DNA of 64,000 bases from JABDIP01 sp965250245 (GTDB lineage Bacteria; Pseudomonadota; Alphaproteobacteria; DSM-16000; Inquilinaceae), in the NCBI GenBank assembly GCA_965250245.1, contig OZ252296.1:3844001-3908000 (forward strand), written 5' to 3'. The notes below the pieces were generated by a model that searched no databases, was not told the origin of the DNA, and worked only from the letters and a program-made list of their open reading frames with translations. Of the stretch, positions 1 through 10,338 are shown one piece after another; the first letter of the stretch is position 1; every line of letters starts with the position of its first letter. A program made the translations under genes and the position numbers.

Positions 1-190
1 CGCGCAAGGCCATGCTGCCGATGTCGCTCGGCAGCGGCCAATGCCCGGTCTGGCCTTCGGTTGGATTGAAGCGGTAGATCGCCGGCCGCTTGATATCGAG
101 CCAGTAGAGCACGCCCTCCACCGGGCTCCAGACCGGCCCCTCACCTAGAATCGCATCCGCCTGCTGAACGCACCGCACCTCGTCCGACAT
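1..190 (-). CDS. SMP-30/gluconolactonase/LRE family protein, N-terminal part (runs off left edge)
   Basis: Only the first 63 codons lie in the window, read leftward from an ATG at 190. The translation has the opening typical of the SMP-30/gluconolactonase/LRE beta-propeller family: the GEGPVW motif at about residues 18-23, whose glutamate is the usual metal ligand, followed by a YWLDI strand. Family members hydrolyse sugar lactones (gluconolactone, xylonolactone and similar) using a divalent metal. It is followed at 274 by a same-strand SDR dehydrogenase, so a sugar dehydrogenase plus lactonase pair is plausible. The substrate cannot be read from this fragment. Confidence 0.8.
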   Translation of the reverse strand, partial: MSDEVRCVQQADAILGEGPVWSPVEGVLYWLDIKRPAIYRFNPTEGQTGHWPLPSDIGSMALR

Positions 191-273
191 CGCCTGGTCC
201 CCCGCACATCGCCCCCCAGCCCGGCGATGGTGGCGCAGTCCAATAATGCGAAGCAAGCGGCAGCATTGCTACT

Positions 274-1068
274 TTATTCCGGCAGCACGACCCCGATCTT
301 GGCCATCAGGCCGCCATCGACCTTGTATTCGCCGCCAGTGCAGAAGGACGCGCGCGGGCCGGCCAGGAAGGCGATCAGTTCGGCCACCTCCTCGATGCGG
401 CCGACCCGGCCGATCGGGTGCATGGCGCCCCAGCTCGCGACGGTCTCGTCCTCGGTCTTGTCGCCCTTGTTCTCCGAGGCGGCGAAACGCAGCATCGGCG
501 TGTCGATGGAGCCGGGGCAGACGGCATTGACGCGGATGTTGTCGGCGGCGTGGTCCTGGGCCATGGCGCGGGTCAGGGCCAGCATGCCACCCTTGCTGGC
601 GGCATAGGCGGCGACATTGGTCTGGCAGGCCAGGCCCTGCACCGAGGCGATGTTGACGATCGCCCCGCCGCCGCGCCGGCGCATTTCCGGAATGGCGAAA
701 TGGGCCATGCGGTAGGCGCCGGTCAGGTTGACGCTGAGCACCTGCTCCCAGGCCGCCTCGTCCATGGTCTCGACGGTGCCGTAAGGCTGGATGGCGGCAG
801 AGTTGACCAGAATGTCGACGCCGCCGAACCGGTCGGCCGCGAAGGCGATAGCGTCGCGACAGGAGTCCATCGACGCGACATCCGCGACCCTGGCTGCCGC
901 GCTCAGACCCGCCGCGGTCAAACCGGCCTCGGCCTCGCGAAGGGGGCCATCTTCATGGCCGCACAGCACGACGCTTGCACCATCTTTGGCAAAGCGTCGC
1001 GCGGCACCCAACCCGATGCCGGTCCCGCCACCGGTGATCACCGCGACCTTGCCCTCGAATTCGCCCAT
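274..1068 (-). CDS. SDR family NAD(P)-dependent oxidoreductase
   Basis: A 264-residue classical short-chain dehydrogenase/reductase. It shows the glycine-rich cofactor motif TGGGTGIG at residues 12-19, an NSAA motif near 89-92 (usual form NNAG), N114, and the catalytic S142, Y155 and K159 (YAASK). Length is normal for the family. The start at 1068 has a good GGAGGA ribosome site. The gene lies between iolC and an SMP-30-type lactonase, all leftward, so a polyol or sugar oxidation role is likely. SDR substrates cannot be predicted reliably, so the specific reaction is left open. Confidence 0.9.
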   Translation of the reverse strand: MGEFEGKVAVITGGGTGIGLGAARRFAKDGASVVLCGHEDGPLREAEAGLTAAGLSAAARVADVASMDSCRDAIAFAADRFGGVDILVNSAAIQPYGTVETMDEAAWEQVLSVNLTGAYRMAHFAIPEMRRRGGGAIVNIASVQGLACQTNVAAYAASKGGMLALTRAMAQDHAADNIRVNAVCPGSIDTPMLRFAASENKGDKTEDETVASWGAMHPIGRVGRIEEVAELIAFLAGPRASFCTGGEYKVDGGLMAKIGVVLPE

Positions 1069-1097
1069 GGATGTTGTCCTCCGGAAGTCTTCTTTGA

Positions 1098-1240
1098 CCC
1101 CTCACCTTCCCACGGCTTCGCCGCAGGTCCCTTCCTCTCCCACAAGGGGAGAGGGGAAACAACAACGGCATGCCTAGATTGCCCCTCTCCCCTTGTGGGA
1201 GAGGGAGGGACCCGACGCGAAGCGTTGGGAGGGTGAGGGG
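1098..1240. repeat. Long palindromic intergenic repeat
   Basis: Two arms of about 59 nt (1098-1156 and 1182-1240) are near-perfect inverted copies around a 25-nt spacer. Both arms end in the sequence CCCACAAGGGGAGAGGGG or its complement. The element fills most of the 205-nt gap between iolC and the SDR gene. It has no coding potential. Elements of this look are dispersed in many alphaproteobacterial and xanthomonad genomes; calling it a member of such a family is from memory, while the inverted repeat is seen directly. Confidence 0.85.
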
Positions 1241-1273
1241 TTTCACGACAACTCTGCCCGGCGTCAGCCGGGC

Positions 1274-3190
1274 TCAACCGCTGCGCAGGCCGCGCCAGAT
1301 GTCGATGAGGTTGCGGTAGTTGGCGGCCATGCGGTCGACGGCGGCGGCATCGTCGAGGCGGCCGGCGAACCAGTCCTCCGCCGTGGTGCCGAAGATGGTG
1401 CGGCCGACGGCGAAGCCCTTGCAGAGCGGCTGTTTCGCCGCGACCGCGAAGCTTGCCTTGAGCTCCTCCGCCGGCGCGTCGAGGCCAAGCAGCAGGATGC
1501 CGCGGCAATGCGGATCGTTCTCTCCGATCACCCGCTGGATTTTGGCCCAGCCCTCCTCACTGGCCGAAGGCAGCTTCCACCAGTCGGGATACACCCCGAT
1601 CTCGTAGAAGCGCTGGAGCGACCGCGCCACCGTGAGGTCGTCGGACGGCATGTCCTTGGGCGGGATGACCTCCAGCAGCAGCTCGTGGCTGGTCTCGCGG
1701 CAGGCCTCGAACAGGGTCGCGACCTGGCGCTCCTGCTCGGCGCGCAGCGCCGCGTCATGGTCCGGGTGATAGAACACTAGGCACTTCACGACATGTTCGA
1801 CCGGCCACTCCCGAAGCGTCACGCCGACATCGGCGCCGCCCTCGAAGCGCAGCGGAATGGAGCCCGGCAATTCGATCGGCCGGCCGATCCAGCAGCCGGA
1901 ACCGGTCGCCTCAAACAGGGCACCGCGGCCCAGCCGGCCGTCCAGCAGGATGCCGAAAGAGGGCAGCACGCCGCCGGCCTTGCGCGCCGCCTTCCAGGCC
2001 AGCGACTTGAAGGCGCCAATCCGCTCCGCATCGGCGCCGTGCCGTTGGGCGATCTCCTCGAACTGGCTGCGGTGGTCGAACGCCATGGCGCAGACCTCGG
2101 GCCAGTCGCGGCTGCGGTTTGTGGCCCAGTGGATGTGGTTCAGCCCGGGGTCCTCGCGCAGCCGGTAATGGTCGCTGCCGTGATCCAGGAAGTGCTTCAG
2201 CTCGGTCCAGCTCGGCACCGCCGGGGCGCAGCCGTGCCGCGAGACCGCGAAGGCGCCGCAGGCATTGGCGAAGCGGCAGGCCTCCTCCAGCGGCTCGTCG
2301 CGCAGATAGCCGCGCAGGAAGCCGCTCATGAAGGCGTCGCCGGCGCCCAGCACGTTGTAGACGTCGACCGGGAAGCCCGGGCCCTTCACCCCGTCCTCGA
2401 TGTCGTCGGGGATGGCGCCGGGAAAGGCGACGCAGCCCATGGGACCGCGCTTGCAGACGATGATCGCCCGGGACAACTCGCGCAGCTTGCGGATCGCCGC
2501 CAGGGTGTCGGTGGTGCCGCCGGCGATGTGGATCTCCTCCTCGGTGCCGACGATCACGTCGCAATCGGCGACGATGGTCTGGAGGTGCCGGCTCACCGCG
2601 TCATCGGCGACGAAGCGCTCCTCGCCCAGCCCGTGGCCGGTCAGGCCCCAGAGGACCGGGCGGTAGTCGATGTCGAGGACGACCCGGGTCCCATGCTCCC
2701 GTGCCAGCTTGACGGCCTTGCGGCTGGCGGCGTCGACCTCCGGCGTGGAGAGATGGGTGCCGGAGACCAGCACCGCCTTGGCCGAGGCAATGAAGGGCGC
2801 GTCGATGTCGTCGGCGCTGATCGCCATGTCGGCGCAGTTCTCGCGATAGAAGATCAGCGGGAAGACGTGCTGGTCGCGGATGCCCAGGATGACCAGCGCC
2901 GTCAGCCGCTCCGGATCGGTGATCACATGGCTGGTGTCGACGCCCTCGCGGGCCACCTGCTCGCGGATGAAGCGGCCCATATGCTCGTCGCCGACCCGGG
3001 TCACCAGGGCCGATTTCAGACCCAGCCGGGCGGTGCCGACGGAGATGTTGGTCGGGCAGCCGCCGACATATTTGGCGAAGCTCGCCATGTCCTCCAGCCG
3101 GCCGCCGACCTGCTGGCCGTAGAGATCGACCGATGACCGGCCGATGCAGATGACGTCGAGCGGCCTGTCGGAAGGGGTTTCGCCGGACAT
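1274..3190 (-). CDS. iolC: 5-dehydro-2-deoxygluconokinase (IolC) fused to DUF2090 domain
   Basis: 638 residues. Residues 10-335 are a PfkB-type sugar kinase with the GG motif near 43-44 and the catalytic GAGD motif at 282-285 (D285 base). Residues about 355-638 are a DUF2090 (LacD/aldolase-like TIM barrel) domain beginning near the AFDHR motif at 370-374. This two-domain arrangement is the usual form of IolC in many proteobacteria. The kinase phosphorylates 2-deoxy-5-keto-gluconate in myo-inositol catabolism; the DUF2090 part has been proposed as the following aldolase. An RpiR-type regulator and an inositol/ribose-type ABC transporter lie just upstream. The rest of the iol genes (iolB, D, E, G) are not recognised in the window and may lie beyond the left edge. 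Confidence 0.92.
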   Translation of the reverse strand: MSGETPSDRPLDVICIGRSSVDLYGQQVGGRLEDMASFAKYVGGCPTNISVGTARLGLKSALVTRVGDEHMGRFIREQVAREGVDTSHVITDPERLTALVILGIRDQHVFPLIFYRENCADMAISADDIDAPFIASAKAVLVSGTHLSTPEVDAASRKAVKLAREHGTRVVLDIDYRPVLWGLTGHGLGEERFVADDAVSRHLQTIVADCDVIVGTEEEIHIAGGTTDTLAAIRKLRELSRAIIVCKRGPMGCVAFPGAIPDDIEDGVKGPGFPVDVYNVLGAGDAFMSGFLRGYLRDEPLEEACRFANACGAFAVSRHGCAPAVPSWTELKHFLDHGSDHYRLREDPGLNHIHWATNRSRDWPEVCAMAFDHRSQFEEIAQRHGADAERIGAFKSLAWKAARKAGGVLPSFGILLDGRLGRGALFEATGSGCWIGRPIELPGSIPLRFEGGADVGVTLREWPVEHVVKCLVFYHPDHDAALRAEQERQVATLFEACRETSHELLLEVIPPKDMPSDDLTVARSLQRFYEIGVYPDWWKLPSASEEGWAKIQRVIGENDPHCRGILLLGLDAPAEELKASFAVAAKQPLCKGFAVGRTIFGTTAEDWFAGRLDDAAAVDRMAANYRNLIDIWRGLRSG

Positions 3191-3348
3191 CTCAGCCCTC
3201 GTCGAAGCGGGTGATCGGGGTCGGGCGGTCGCCGGTCTGGGGCGGTTTGTCGCTGTCCTGCAGCGTCATCGCGGACGACCCTCCTCTGCACAAGTTCTTC
3301 GCACGGGCGAACGGGCGTCACCCTTGGATACCGCACAATGAAACAAAA

Positions 3349-3355
3349 ATTCTAT
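3349..3355. promoter_or_regulatory. ATTCTAT half-site upstream of iolC (candidate RpiR regulator site)
   Basis: The heptamer ATTCTAT lies 159 nt upstream of the iolC start, in the 204-nt gap between iolC and the regulator gene. The same heptamer occurs twice more in the divergent promoter region at 4278-4284 and 4402-4408, the latter inside a near-palindrome. The recurrence only in these two non-coding gaps suggests regulator recognition. A single heptamer is weak evidence by itself. Confidence 0.3.
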
Positions 3356-3394
3356 CCGAGTGGCAAGGCCGGAATGCAGGTTCAATCCGGCCGC

Positions 3395-4249
3395 TCAGCC
3401 CTCGCCGTCCGCCTGGCCGGCCTCCGTCGCCACCTTCTGCCCGAGGCCGACCACCAGCGACATTGCCAGGCACATGCTGGCCGTCAGCGAGCGGAAGGCC
3501 TGCACCTGCGCCTCCTCCACCTCGAAACTGACGGTGGCCAGCGGGGTCAGGGGGCTGAGCGGATTGTCGGTGATGCCGATGATGGGAATGCCGGCATCCT
3601 TCGCGGCCTGCACCGATTTCAGGGTCTCCGGCGCATAGGGCTTGTAGCTGACGGCGATCAGCGCGTCGCCGGGCGCCATGGCGTAGACCTGCTCGGCCAG
3701 CATGCCGCCGATGCTGTCCAGCAAATGGGTCCGGCGGTCCAGATGGCTCAGCGCATAGGCCAGATAAGCGGCCACCGGGAAGGCGCGCCGCTGGGCCACC
3801 ACATGGATGATCTCGGCCGCGGCCAGGATGTCGGTCGCCGCGTCCAGGCTTTCCGGCCTCGTTTCGTCGCGCAGATGCTCGAGCGCCCGGATGCCGGCCT
3901 CGGCGAAATGGTCCAGGGCGCCGGCCGGGCTGTCGCCGCCGTCGCCTTCGGTCCGCAGGGTCTTGATGCGTTCGCTGTAGCTCGGCAGCCGGTCCACCAG
4001 ACGGGAGCGGAACACCCGTTGCATGTCGCTGAAGCCGTCGAAGCCGAAGGCGTTGCCGAAGCGGATCAGGCTGGACGGGTGGACGCCGGCGCGATCGGCG
4101 ATCACGGCGACGGTCTCCAAGGCCATGTCGTTCGGGTTCTCCAGGGCGTATTCGGCGATCTGCTGCAGCCGGCGGCTGAGGCCGGAATGACGCGCCGAGA
4201 TCTCGGCGCGGAGTTCGTCATAGGTGCGCGGATGCGGTCCTGTCTTCAT
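3395..4249 (-). CDS. MurR/RpiR (IolR-like) transcriptional regulator
   Basis: 284 residues with an N-terminal RpiR-type helix-turn-helix domain (about 1-77) and a C-terminal SIS sugar-phosphate-binding domain (about 120-265). The start at 4249 is preceded by a GGAGGGC ribosome site; an in-frame extension to 4390 would add 47 residues without family similarity and run through the divergent promoter region. RpiR regulators commonly repress inositol and sugar catabolism and are relieved by phosphorylated intermediates. Its position between iolC and the ABC transporter operon fits an IolR-like repressor of both. Confidence 0.88.
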   Translation of the reverse strand: MKTGPHPRTYDELRAEISARHSGLSRRLQQIAEYALENPNDMALETVAVIADRAGVHPSSLIRFGNAFGFDGFSDMQRVFRSRLVDRLPSYSERIKTLRTEGDGGDSPAGALDHFAEAGIRALEHLRDETRPESLDAATDILAAAEIIHVVAQRRAFPVAAYLAYALSHLDRRTHLLDSIGGMLAEQVYAMAPGDALIAVSYKPYAPETLKSVQAAKDAGIPIIGITDNPLSPLTPLATVSFEVEEAQVQAFRSLTASMCLAMSLVVGLGQKVATEAGQADGEG

Positions 4250-4392
4250 GGGCCCTCCTGCCTCGACCGTAACAGACATTCTATTTTGCCGATACGCTTG
4301 GAACATTTGGAAGCATTGTGAGACCGGTTTCAACGGTGCACAAGGCCGGCGAACGGCGATAGGCTGGGAAGAAAGCGCTTTACAGGGCAACT

Positions 4393-4408
4393 TGGAATGT
4401 GCATTCTA
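4393..4408. promoter_or_regulatory. Near-palindromic operator candidate upstream of sugar ABC operon
   Basis: The 16-mer TGGAATGTGCATTCTA is an inverted repeat (GAATG, TG, CATTC) in the gap between the divergent RpiR regulator gene (start 4249) and the first binding-protein gene (start 4590). A related half-site GACATTCTAT lies at 4275-4284. The surrounding bases are A+T-rich compared with the genes. This is a good candidate for the RpiR-type repressor site. The palindrome is seen directly; assignment to this regulator is inference. Confidence 0.5.
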
Positions 4409-4589
4409 TCGAGAAGAAAAAGTGAAACTTGCGTTTTAAGCAAGGAGCCTTGGGAGGTGCAACCCGGTGCGAGCGACCCAATACCCACGCTCTCCGCCCG
4501 TTTGACGTCGTCCCGGCTGGCTTTTGCCAGGCCCGGTCATTGACGCGCAACGGCAGGTCCCCATGGCGGTCCACCTAGGGAGGGACCGG

Positions 4590-5534
<945 letters not shown>

Positions 5535-5704
5535 ATGACACGCGACCACACAGGCCCCGCCCTCGCGGACGGCCGGAGCCGGGTACTCCGGGATTGCCGA
5601 ATGGGGAGGAGATTGCTTCATTTAGTTCGGGGAGCCGTGCCATGAGGGCGCGGCCAACCGAAAAAGCCGCTCTGAGGAGCAAACCGAGGATAGGGAGGTT
5701 ATCC

Positions 5705-6616
5705 ATGAAGGCTGTTGTAATGACCGCGACCGCATTCGCCCTTATGGCGAGCGCGGCCCATGCGGAACGATACGTCATGATCACCCACACCCAGGGGACT
5801 GATCCGTTCTGGCCGGTGGTCGAGAAGGCCGGCAGCGATGCCGCCGAGGATATCGGCGCCGATTTCGAATACAATTTCGCGCCGACCGGCGACATGGCCG
5901 ACATGGCGAAATTGATCGAGGCCGCGGCGGCGACGCAGCCGGACGGCATCATCGTCTCGCTGCCCGATGCCGACGCGCTCGGCGGCGCCATCAAGGCGGC
6001 GGCCGATTCCGGCATTCCGATCATCACCATCAATTCCGGGCTCGAGAACTCCAAGGAAGTCGGCGCGCTGATGCATATCGGCCAGCCCGAGCGTCTGGCC
6101 GGCACGGCTGCCGGCGAGCGCGCCATGGCGGAAGGCGTCACCAACGGGCTGTGCCTCAACCAGGAGGCGTTCAACACCGCCCTCGTCGACCGTTGCGCCG
6201 GCTATTTCGACGCGATGGGCGCGGAGCTGAACCAGATCGACGTGTCCAATGACGTCGCGCAGATCAAGACCCGGACCGCCGCCGCGTTGACGGCCGATCC
6301 GTCGATCGACGGCGTGCTGGCGGTCGGCCCGCATGTCTGCGAGGCCGCTGCCGACGCGATCGATGAGGTGGGTGCCGAGCTGCATCTGGCCTGCTTCGAC
6401 CTCACCCCGGGCGTGATCGGGCTGATCGAGGCCGGCAAGGTCCAGTACACGATCGACCAGCAGCAGTACCTGCAGGGCTACATGCCGGTCATCGTCCTGC
6501 ACCTCTACAACAACTATGCCGGCATGCTGCCGGGCACCAACATCCCGTCGGGCCCCGGCTTCGTCGATGCTTCGAACGCCGCCGGCGTTCTGGAACAGGC
6601 CGGTGTGAACCGCTGA
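5705..6616 (+). CDS. Periplasmic sugar-binding protein 2 (tandem paralogue)
   Basis: 303 residues, signal peptide ending near AHA at about residue 19. It has the same fold class and the same conserved segments as the preceding protein (TDPFW, PDADALGG, SGIPI, DQQQYLQGY) and keeps the cysteine pair (CLNQ and DRC). The start at 5705 has an upstream AGGGAGG; an upstream in-frame start at 5594 would place residues before the signal peptide and is rejected. Two adjacent binding proteins serving one permease suggests either widened ligand range or recent duplication with divergence. Confidence 0.88.
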   Translation: MKAVVMTATAFALMASAAHAERYVMITHTQGTDPFWPVVEKAGSDAAEDIGADFEYNFAPTGDMADMAKLIEAAAATQPDGIIVSLPDADALGGAIKAAADSGIPIITINSGLENSKEVGALMHIGQPERLAGTAAGERAMAEGVTNGLCLNQEAFNTALVDRCAGYFDAMGAELNQIDVSNDVAQIKTRTAAALTADPSIDGVLAVGPHVCEAAADAIDEVGAELHLACFDLTPGVIGLIEAGKVQYTIDQQQYLQGYMPVIVLHLYNNYAGMLPGTNIPSGPGFVDASNAAGVLEQAGVNR

Positions 6617-6627
6617 TCCAAGCATCA

Positions 6628-6655
6628 GGACCAGGGCCCGGACGGGCCCTGGTCC
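6628..6655 (+). terminator. Intercistronic hairpin between binding-protein and permease genes
   Basis: A perfect 12-bp stem (GGACCAGGGCCC with its complement) closes a 4-nt GGAC loop. It begins 12 nt after the stop of the second binding-protein gene and lies 44 nt before the permease start. No T-run follows, so full termination is less likely than partial termination or 3'-end protection of the upstream message. Such hairpins commonly raise binding-protein expression over that of the membrane components. Confidence 0.65.
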
Positions 6656-6698
6656 ATAAGCGGCCACGCCTCGGCCGCACATAAATGGGGAGGGTTAG

Positions 6699-7832
6699 AT
6701 GGCAGTCCAGGACGCCGCCAGCACAAGTCGTAAGGAAGCGGACCGCCTACAGAAGGGGGGCGTCTTCTCTCAGATGAAGCGGCGGCCCGAGGTCGGGTCG
6801 TTTCTGGTGATGATGGCCGTCATCATCGCCATCGCCATCGCGAGTGACGGCAACGCCTTCAACGCATTGGGCCTCAAGAACAACCTGTCGATCATCGCGC
6901 AGTTCGGGATCATCGCCACCGGCGCCTGCCTGCTGATGATCGCCGGGGATTTCGACCTCTCGATCGGCTCGATGATCGGCTTTGCCGGCATGTCCATGGC
7001 GATGATGCTGAAATGGGGGCTGCCTTTCGGGCTCGGCGAGGCCGGGCCGTTCTCCGCCTTCTTCCTGACCCTGATCATGACGCTGGCGATCGGCTGGCTG
7101 ATCGGCACCATCGTCGTGCGGTCGAAGCTCTCCAGCTTCATCGTCACGCTGGCCTTCCTGTTCTTCCTGCGCGGCCTGACCGAGGTCTGCTTCCGGGTCA
7201 TCAACAAGTCGACCCAGATCTCCGGTCTGCCCGACTTCAAGCAGGAAAGCTGGTTCGCCGACCTGTTCGGCGGCGAGGTATTCGGCTTCTTCTACGACGC
7301 CTGGTTCGCGCTCGGCGGCAACCTCAACCGCGCCGGCAACCAGTGGGTGACCGGCTTCGACGGGCGGCTGTTGTGGTGGATCATCATCGCGGTGGTCGCC
7401 TATGTGGTGCTGTCGCGCACCCAGGCCGGCAACTGGATCTTCGCCACCGGCGACAACCGGGAAAGCGCGCGCGCCAACGGTGTGCCGGTCAACCGGGTGC
7501 GGATCTCGCTGTTCATGTTCACCGCCTTCTGCGCGACCCTGTTCGCCGCCTGCCAGGTCTTCGACACCAACACCGCCGACGCGGCCAAGGGCAATCTGAA
7601 GGAGCTGGAGGCCATCGCCATCGCGGTGGTGGGCGGCACGCTGATGACCGGCGGATTCGGCTCGGTGATCGGCGTGGTGTTCGGTGCGGTGACCTTCGGA
7701 CTTGTGGCCAACGCGGTGTTCTTCATACCGGCCATCGACGGCAGCTACTACCGCGTCTTCGTCGGCGTGGTGCTGCTGACCGCCGTGTTCCTGAACGAGA
7801 GCGTGCGCAAGCGCATCACCGGAGGGCTCTAG
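6699..7832 (+). CDS. Sugar ABC transporter permease (ribose/fructose class)
   Basis: 377 residues, highly hydrophobic from about residue 35, with some nine to ten membrane segments in the arrangement of the BPD_transp_2 (RbsC/FrcC) family. Diagnostic segments are GDFDLSIGSMIGF near 84-96 and the C-terminal IAIAVVGGTLMTGG. It has a good GGGGAGGG ribosome site. It forms the membrane channel, presumably as a homodimer with the following ATPase, whose ATG lies 2 nt beyond its stop. Confidence 0.92.
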   Translation: MAVQDAASTSRKEADRLQKGGVFSQMKRRPEVGSFLVMMAVIIAIAIASDGNAFNALGLKNNLSIIAQFGIIATGACLLMIAGDFDLSIGSMIGFAGMSMAMMLKWGLPFGLGEAGPFSAFFLTLIMTLAIGWLIGTIVVRSKLSSFIVTLAFLFFLRGLTEVCFRVINKSTQISGLPDFKQESWFADLFGGEVFGFFYDAWFALGGNLNRAGNQWVTGFDGRLLWWIIIAVVAYVVLSRTQAGNWIFATGDNRESARANGVPVNRVRISLFMFTAFCATLFAACQVFDTNTADAAKGNLKELEAIAIAVVGGTLMTGGFGSVIGVVFGAVTFGLVANAVFFIPAIDGSYYRVFVGVVLLTAVFLNESVRKRITGGL

Positions 7833-7834
7833 GC

Positions 7835-8614
<780 letters not shown>

Positions 8615-8626
8615 CGGACGCGTTCA

Positions 8627-8660
8627 GGGGTCGGCACCGAGCGGTGTCGGCCCCTTCTCT
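8627..8660 (+). terminator. Candidate terminator of the sugar ABC operon
   Basis: A stem of about 12 bp (GGGGTCGGCACC pairing with GGTGTCGGCCCC, two positions not Watson-Crick) with a GAGC loop begins 12 nt after the ATPase stop and is followed by TTCTCT. It lies between convergent genes, where a terminator is expected. The U-tract is short. Confidence 0.55.
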
Positions 8661-8689
8661 CCTGATGGCGACACTGGTCCCCGGACCGG

Positions 8690-9856
8690 TCATCCGACCT
8701 CATCGACGGTGACCCAACGCCGCTCCGTCGCCGATCGCTCCACGGCATCGACGACGCGGTCCACCGTGTAGCCGAAGCGGAAATCGGGTGCCGCCTTCTC
8801 ACCCGTGGCGACCGCCACCAGCAGGTCGCGCGCCTCGATGATCTTCTGGTCGTTGTAGCCCAGGCTGATGCCGGCGATCGGGTGGAAGCCGCCATACCAT
8901 TTGTGCTCCGGGCCGGTGAAGATGGTCTTGTACCCACGCTCGGCGGATGGCTCGCCGGCGCGGTAGAACTGCAGCTCATTCATCCGCTCCTGGGTGAAGT
9001 ACAGCGCCCCCTTGGTGCCCTGGATCTCGTAGCCGATCCACAGCTTGCGGCCGGTGGCGATGCGGCTGGACGCGATCGTGCCCAGCGCACCGCTCTCGAA
9101 CCGGCACAGGAACTGGGCGACGTCGTCGTTTTCGACAATCCGCATCTCCGCGTCTGCCGTCGCCCGGCTGGTATGGCCCGAGCCGCCGCTGGGTACCGCG
9201 CGTTCCGGGATGAAAGTGCCCAGCATGCCGCAGACCTCGCGGATGTCGCCGACCAGCGACAGTGCCAGGCTGATGGTATGGCTTGCCAGGTCCCCCAGGG
9301 CGCCGGTGCCCGCCACCTTGCGGTCCTGGCGCCAGCTGAACGGCACCTGGGGATCGGCCATGAAATCCTGGTCGAAGGTGCCGCGGAACTGGGTGACCTC
9401 GCCGATCTCGCCGGCATCGATCAGATCCCTGGCCAGCGCCTGGGCCGGGTTCTTCAGGTAGTTGAAGCCGACCAGCGTGATCACCCCGGCCGCTTCCGCC
9501 GCCTCGGTCATCTCCAGCGCCTCGGCGGCGGTCAGGGCGAGCGGTTTCTCGCAATAGATATGTTTGCCGGCCCGTGCGGCGGCGATGGCGATCTCGCCAT
9601 GGGCGTTGTTCGGCGTGGTGATGTCGACCACGTCGACCGCCGGATCGGCGATCAGGTCGCGCCAATCCTCGGTCCAACGGGCGAAACCCAATGTCGCGGC
9701 GGCGTCCCGGGCGCGGTCGGGATCGATATCGGCAATGGTCTCCAGCACCGGCACCGCCGGCTCGGTGCCGAACAGCATGGCCACGTTGCGAAACGCGGTG
9801 CTGTGGGCCTTGGCCATCCATCCGGCGCCGACCACGCCGATGCGAATCTCCCGCAT
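8690..9856 (-). CDS. Gfo/Idh/MocA family oxidoreductase
   Basis: 388 residues. An N-terminal Rossmann domain starts with GVVGAGWMAKAHS at about residues 7-19, and the family motif EKPLAL follows near residue 98. The C-terminal domain is the alpha/beta sheet typical of inositol 2-dehydrogenase and glucose-fructose oxidoreductase relatives. The start at 9856 follows a purine-rich GGGGAGGGGAG site; an extension to 9919 is rejected for lack of family similarity. It is convergent with the sugar ABC operon. It may oxidise the imported sugar or polyol; substrate unassigned. Confidence 0.88.
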   Translation of the reverse strand: MREIRIGVVGAGWMAKAHSTAFRNVAMLFGTEPAVPVLETIADIDPDRARDAAATLGFARWTEDWRDLIADPAVDVVDITTPNNAHGEIAIAAARAGKHIYCEKPLALTAAEALEMTEAAEAAGVITLVGFNYLKNPAQALARDLIDAGEIGEVTQFRGTFDQDFMADPQVPFSWRQDRKVAGTGALGDLASHTISLALSLVGDIREVCGMLGTFIPERAVPSGGSGHTSRATADAEMRIVENDDVAQFLCRFESGALGTIASSRIATGRKLWIGYEIQGTKGALYFTQERMNELQFYRAGEPSAERGYKTIFTGPEHKWYGGFHPIAGISLGYNDQKIIEARDLLVAVATGEKAAPDFRFGYTVDRVVDAVERSATERRWVTVDEVG

Positions 9857-9934
9857 GCTCCCCTCCCCACTGCACGGATTTCCGGATGCAGTGTAGGGAT
9901 CGAGCCGGCGCGGGTTCAACGCCGACGCGTCCGG

Positions 9935-10156
9935 TCAGATGCGCGGCCCCAGGCGGGTGCGCAGCTCATCGACCTCGCTGCCAGCCGGACGGCTGAAGCG
10001 CGCCGCCAGCCGCTCCTGCAGGCAGAATTCGAACGCCTCGGTGCCCGGGCCGTGTCCGGCCTGCTGACAGGCCTCGCGATCGGCCTGGGACGGCTCGTTC
10101 GACGTGCATCCGAGCAGCGCCAGGGCCAGGCACAATATTGCGATGGAAGACTTCAT
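9935..10156 (-). CDS. Small predicted lipoprotein
   Basis: 73 residues. The N-terminus is a hydrophobic stretch ending in the lipobox LLGC (C17), so the mature protein should be lipid-anchored. The rest is short and charged, with three further cysteines and no recognised domain. The start at 10156 gives a proper lipoprotein signal; a longer frame to 10351 overlaps the divergent promoter and is less likely. It is divergent from the OmpA-type genes, and a shared envelope role is possible but unproved. Confidence 0.6.
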   Translation of the reverse strand: MKSSIAILCLALALLGCTSNEPSQADREACQQAGHGPGTEAFEFCLQERLAARFSRPAGSEVDELRTRLGPRI

Positions 10157-10243
10157 GATCGGCACTTCCCGTCTTCGACTTTGCGGCCGTCCGCGATACT
10201 TTGCGTCTGTCCCGGCAAACCGGCTATCATCAATTGAAGATAG

Positions 10244-10259
10244 TGTGATCGGTGTCACT
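10244..10259. promoter_or_regulatory. CRP/FNR-family-like site upstream of first OmpA-type gene
   Basis: The 16-mer TGTGATCGGTGTCACT matches the TGTGA-N6-TCAC(A) pattern bound by CRP/FNR-family regulators. It ends 79 nt before the ATG at 10339. A second copy with the same layout stands in front of the second OmpA-type gene. Confidence 0.5.
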
Positions 10260-10338
10260 GTCGCGCCTGCCGGGGAGGCGCAACACAGTGCATGTAGATT
10301 CAAGACATGGACAATCAACCGAGCTCGTGAGGAGTCAA

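Noticed and set aside
1793..3136. A 447-codon open frame on the + strand
   Set aside because: Antisense to iolC, typical shadow composition.
4524..4589. Upstream start for the first sugar-binding protein
   Set aside because: It would place 22 residues before a perfect signal peptide; the ATG at 4590 has the better ribosome site.
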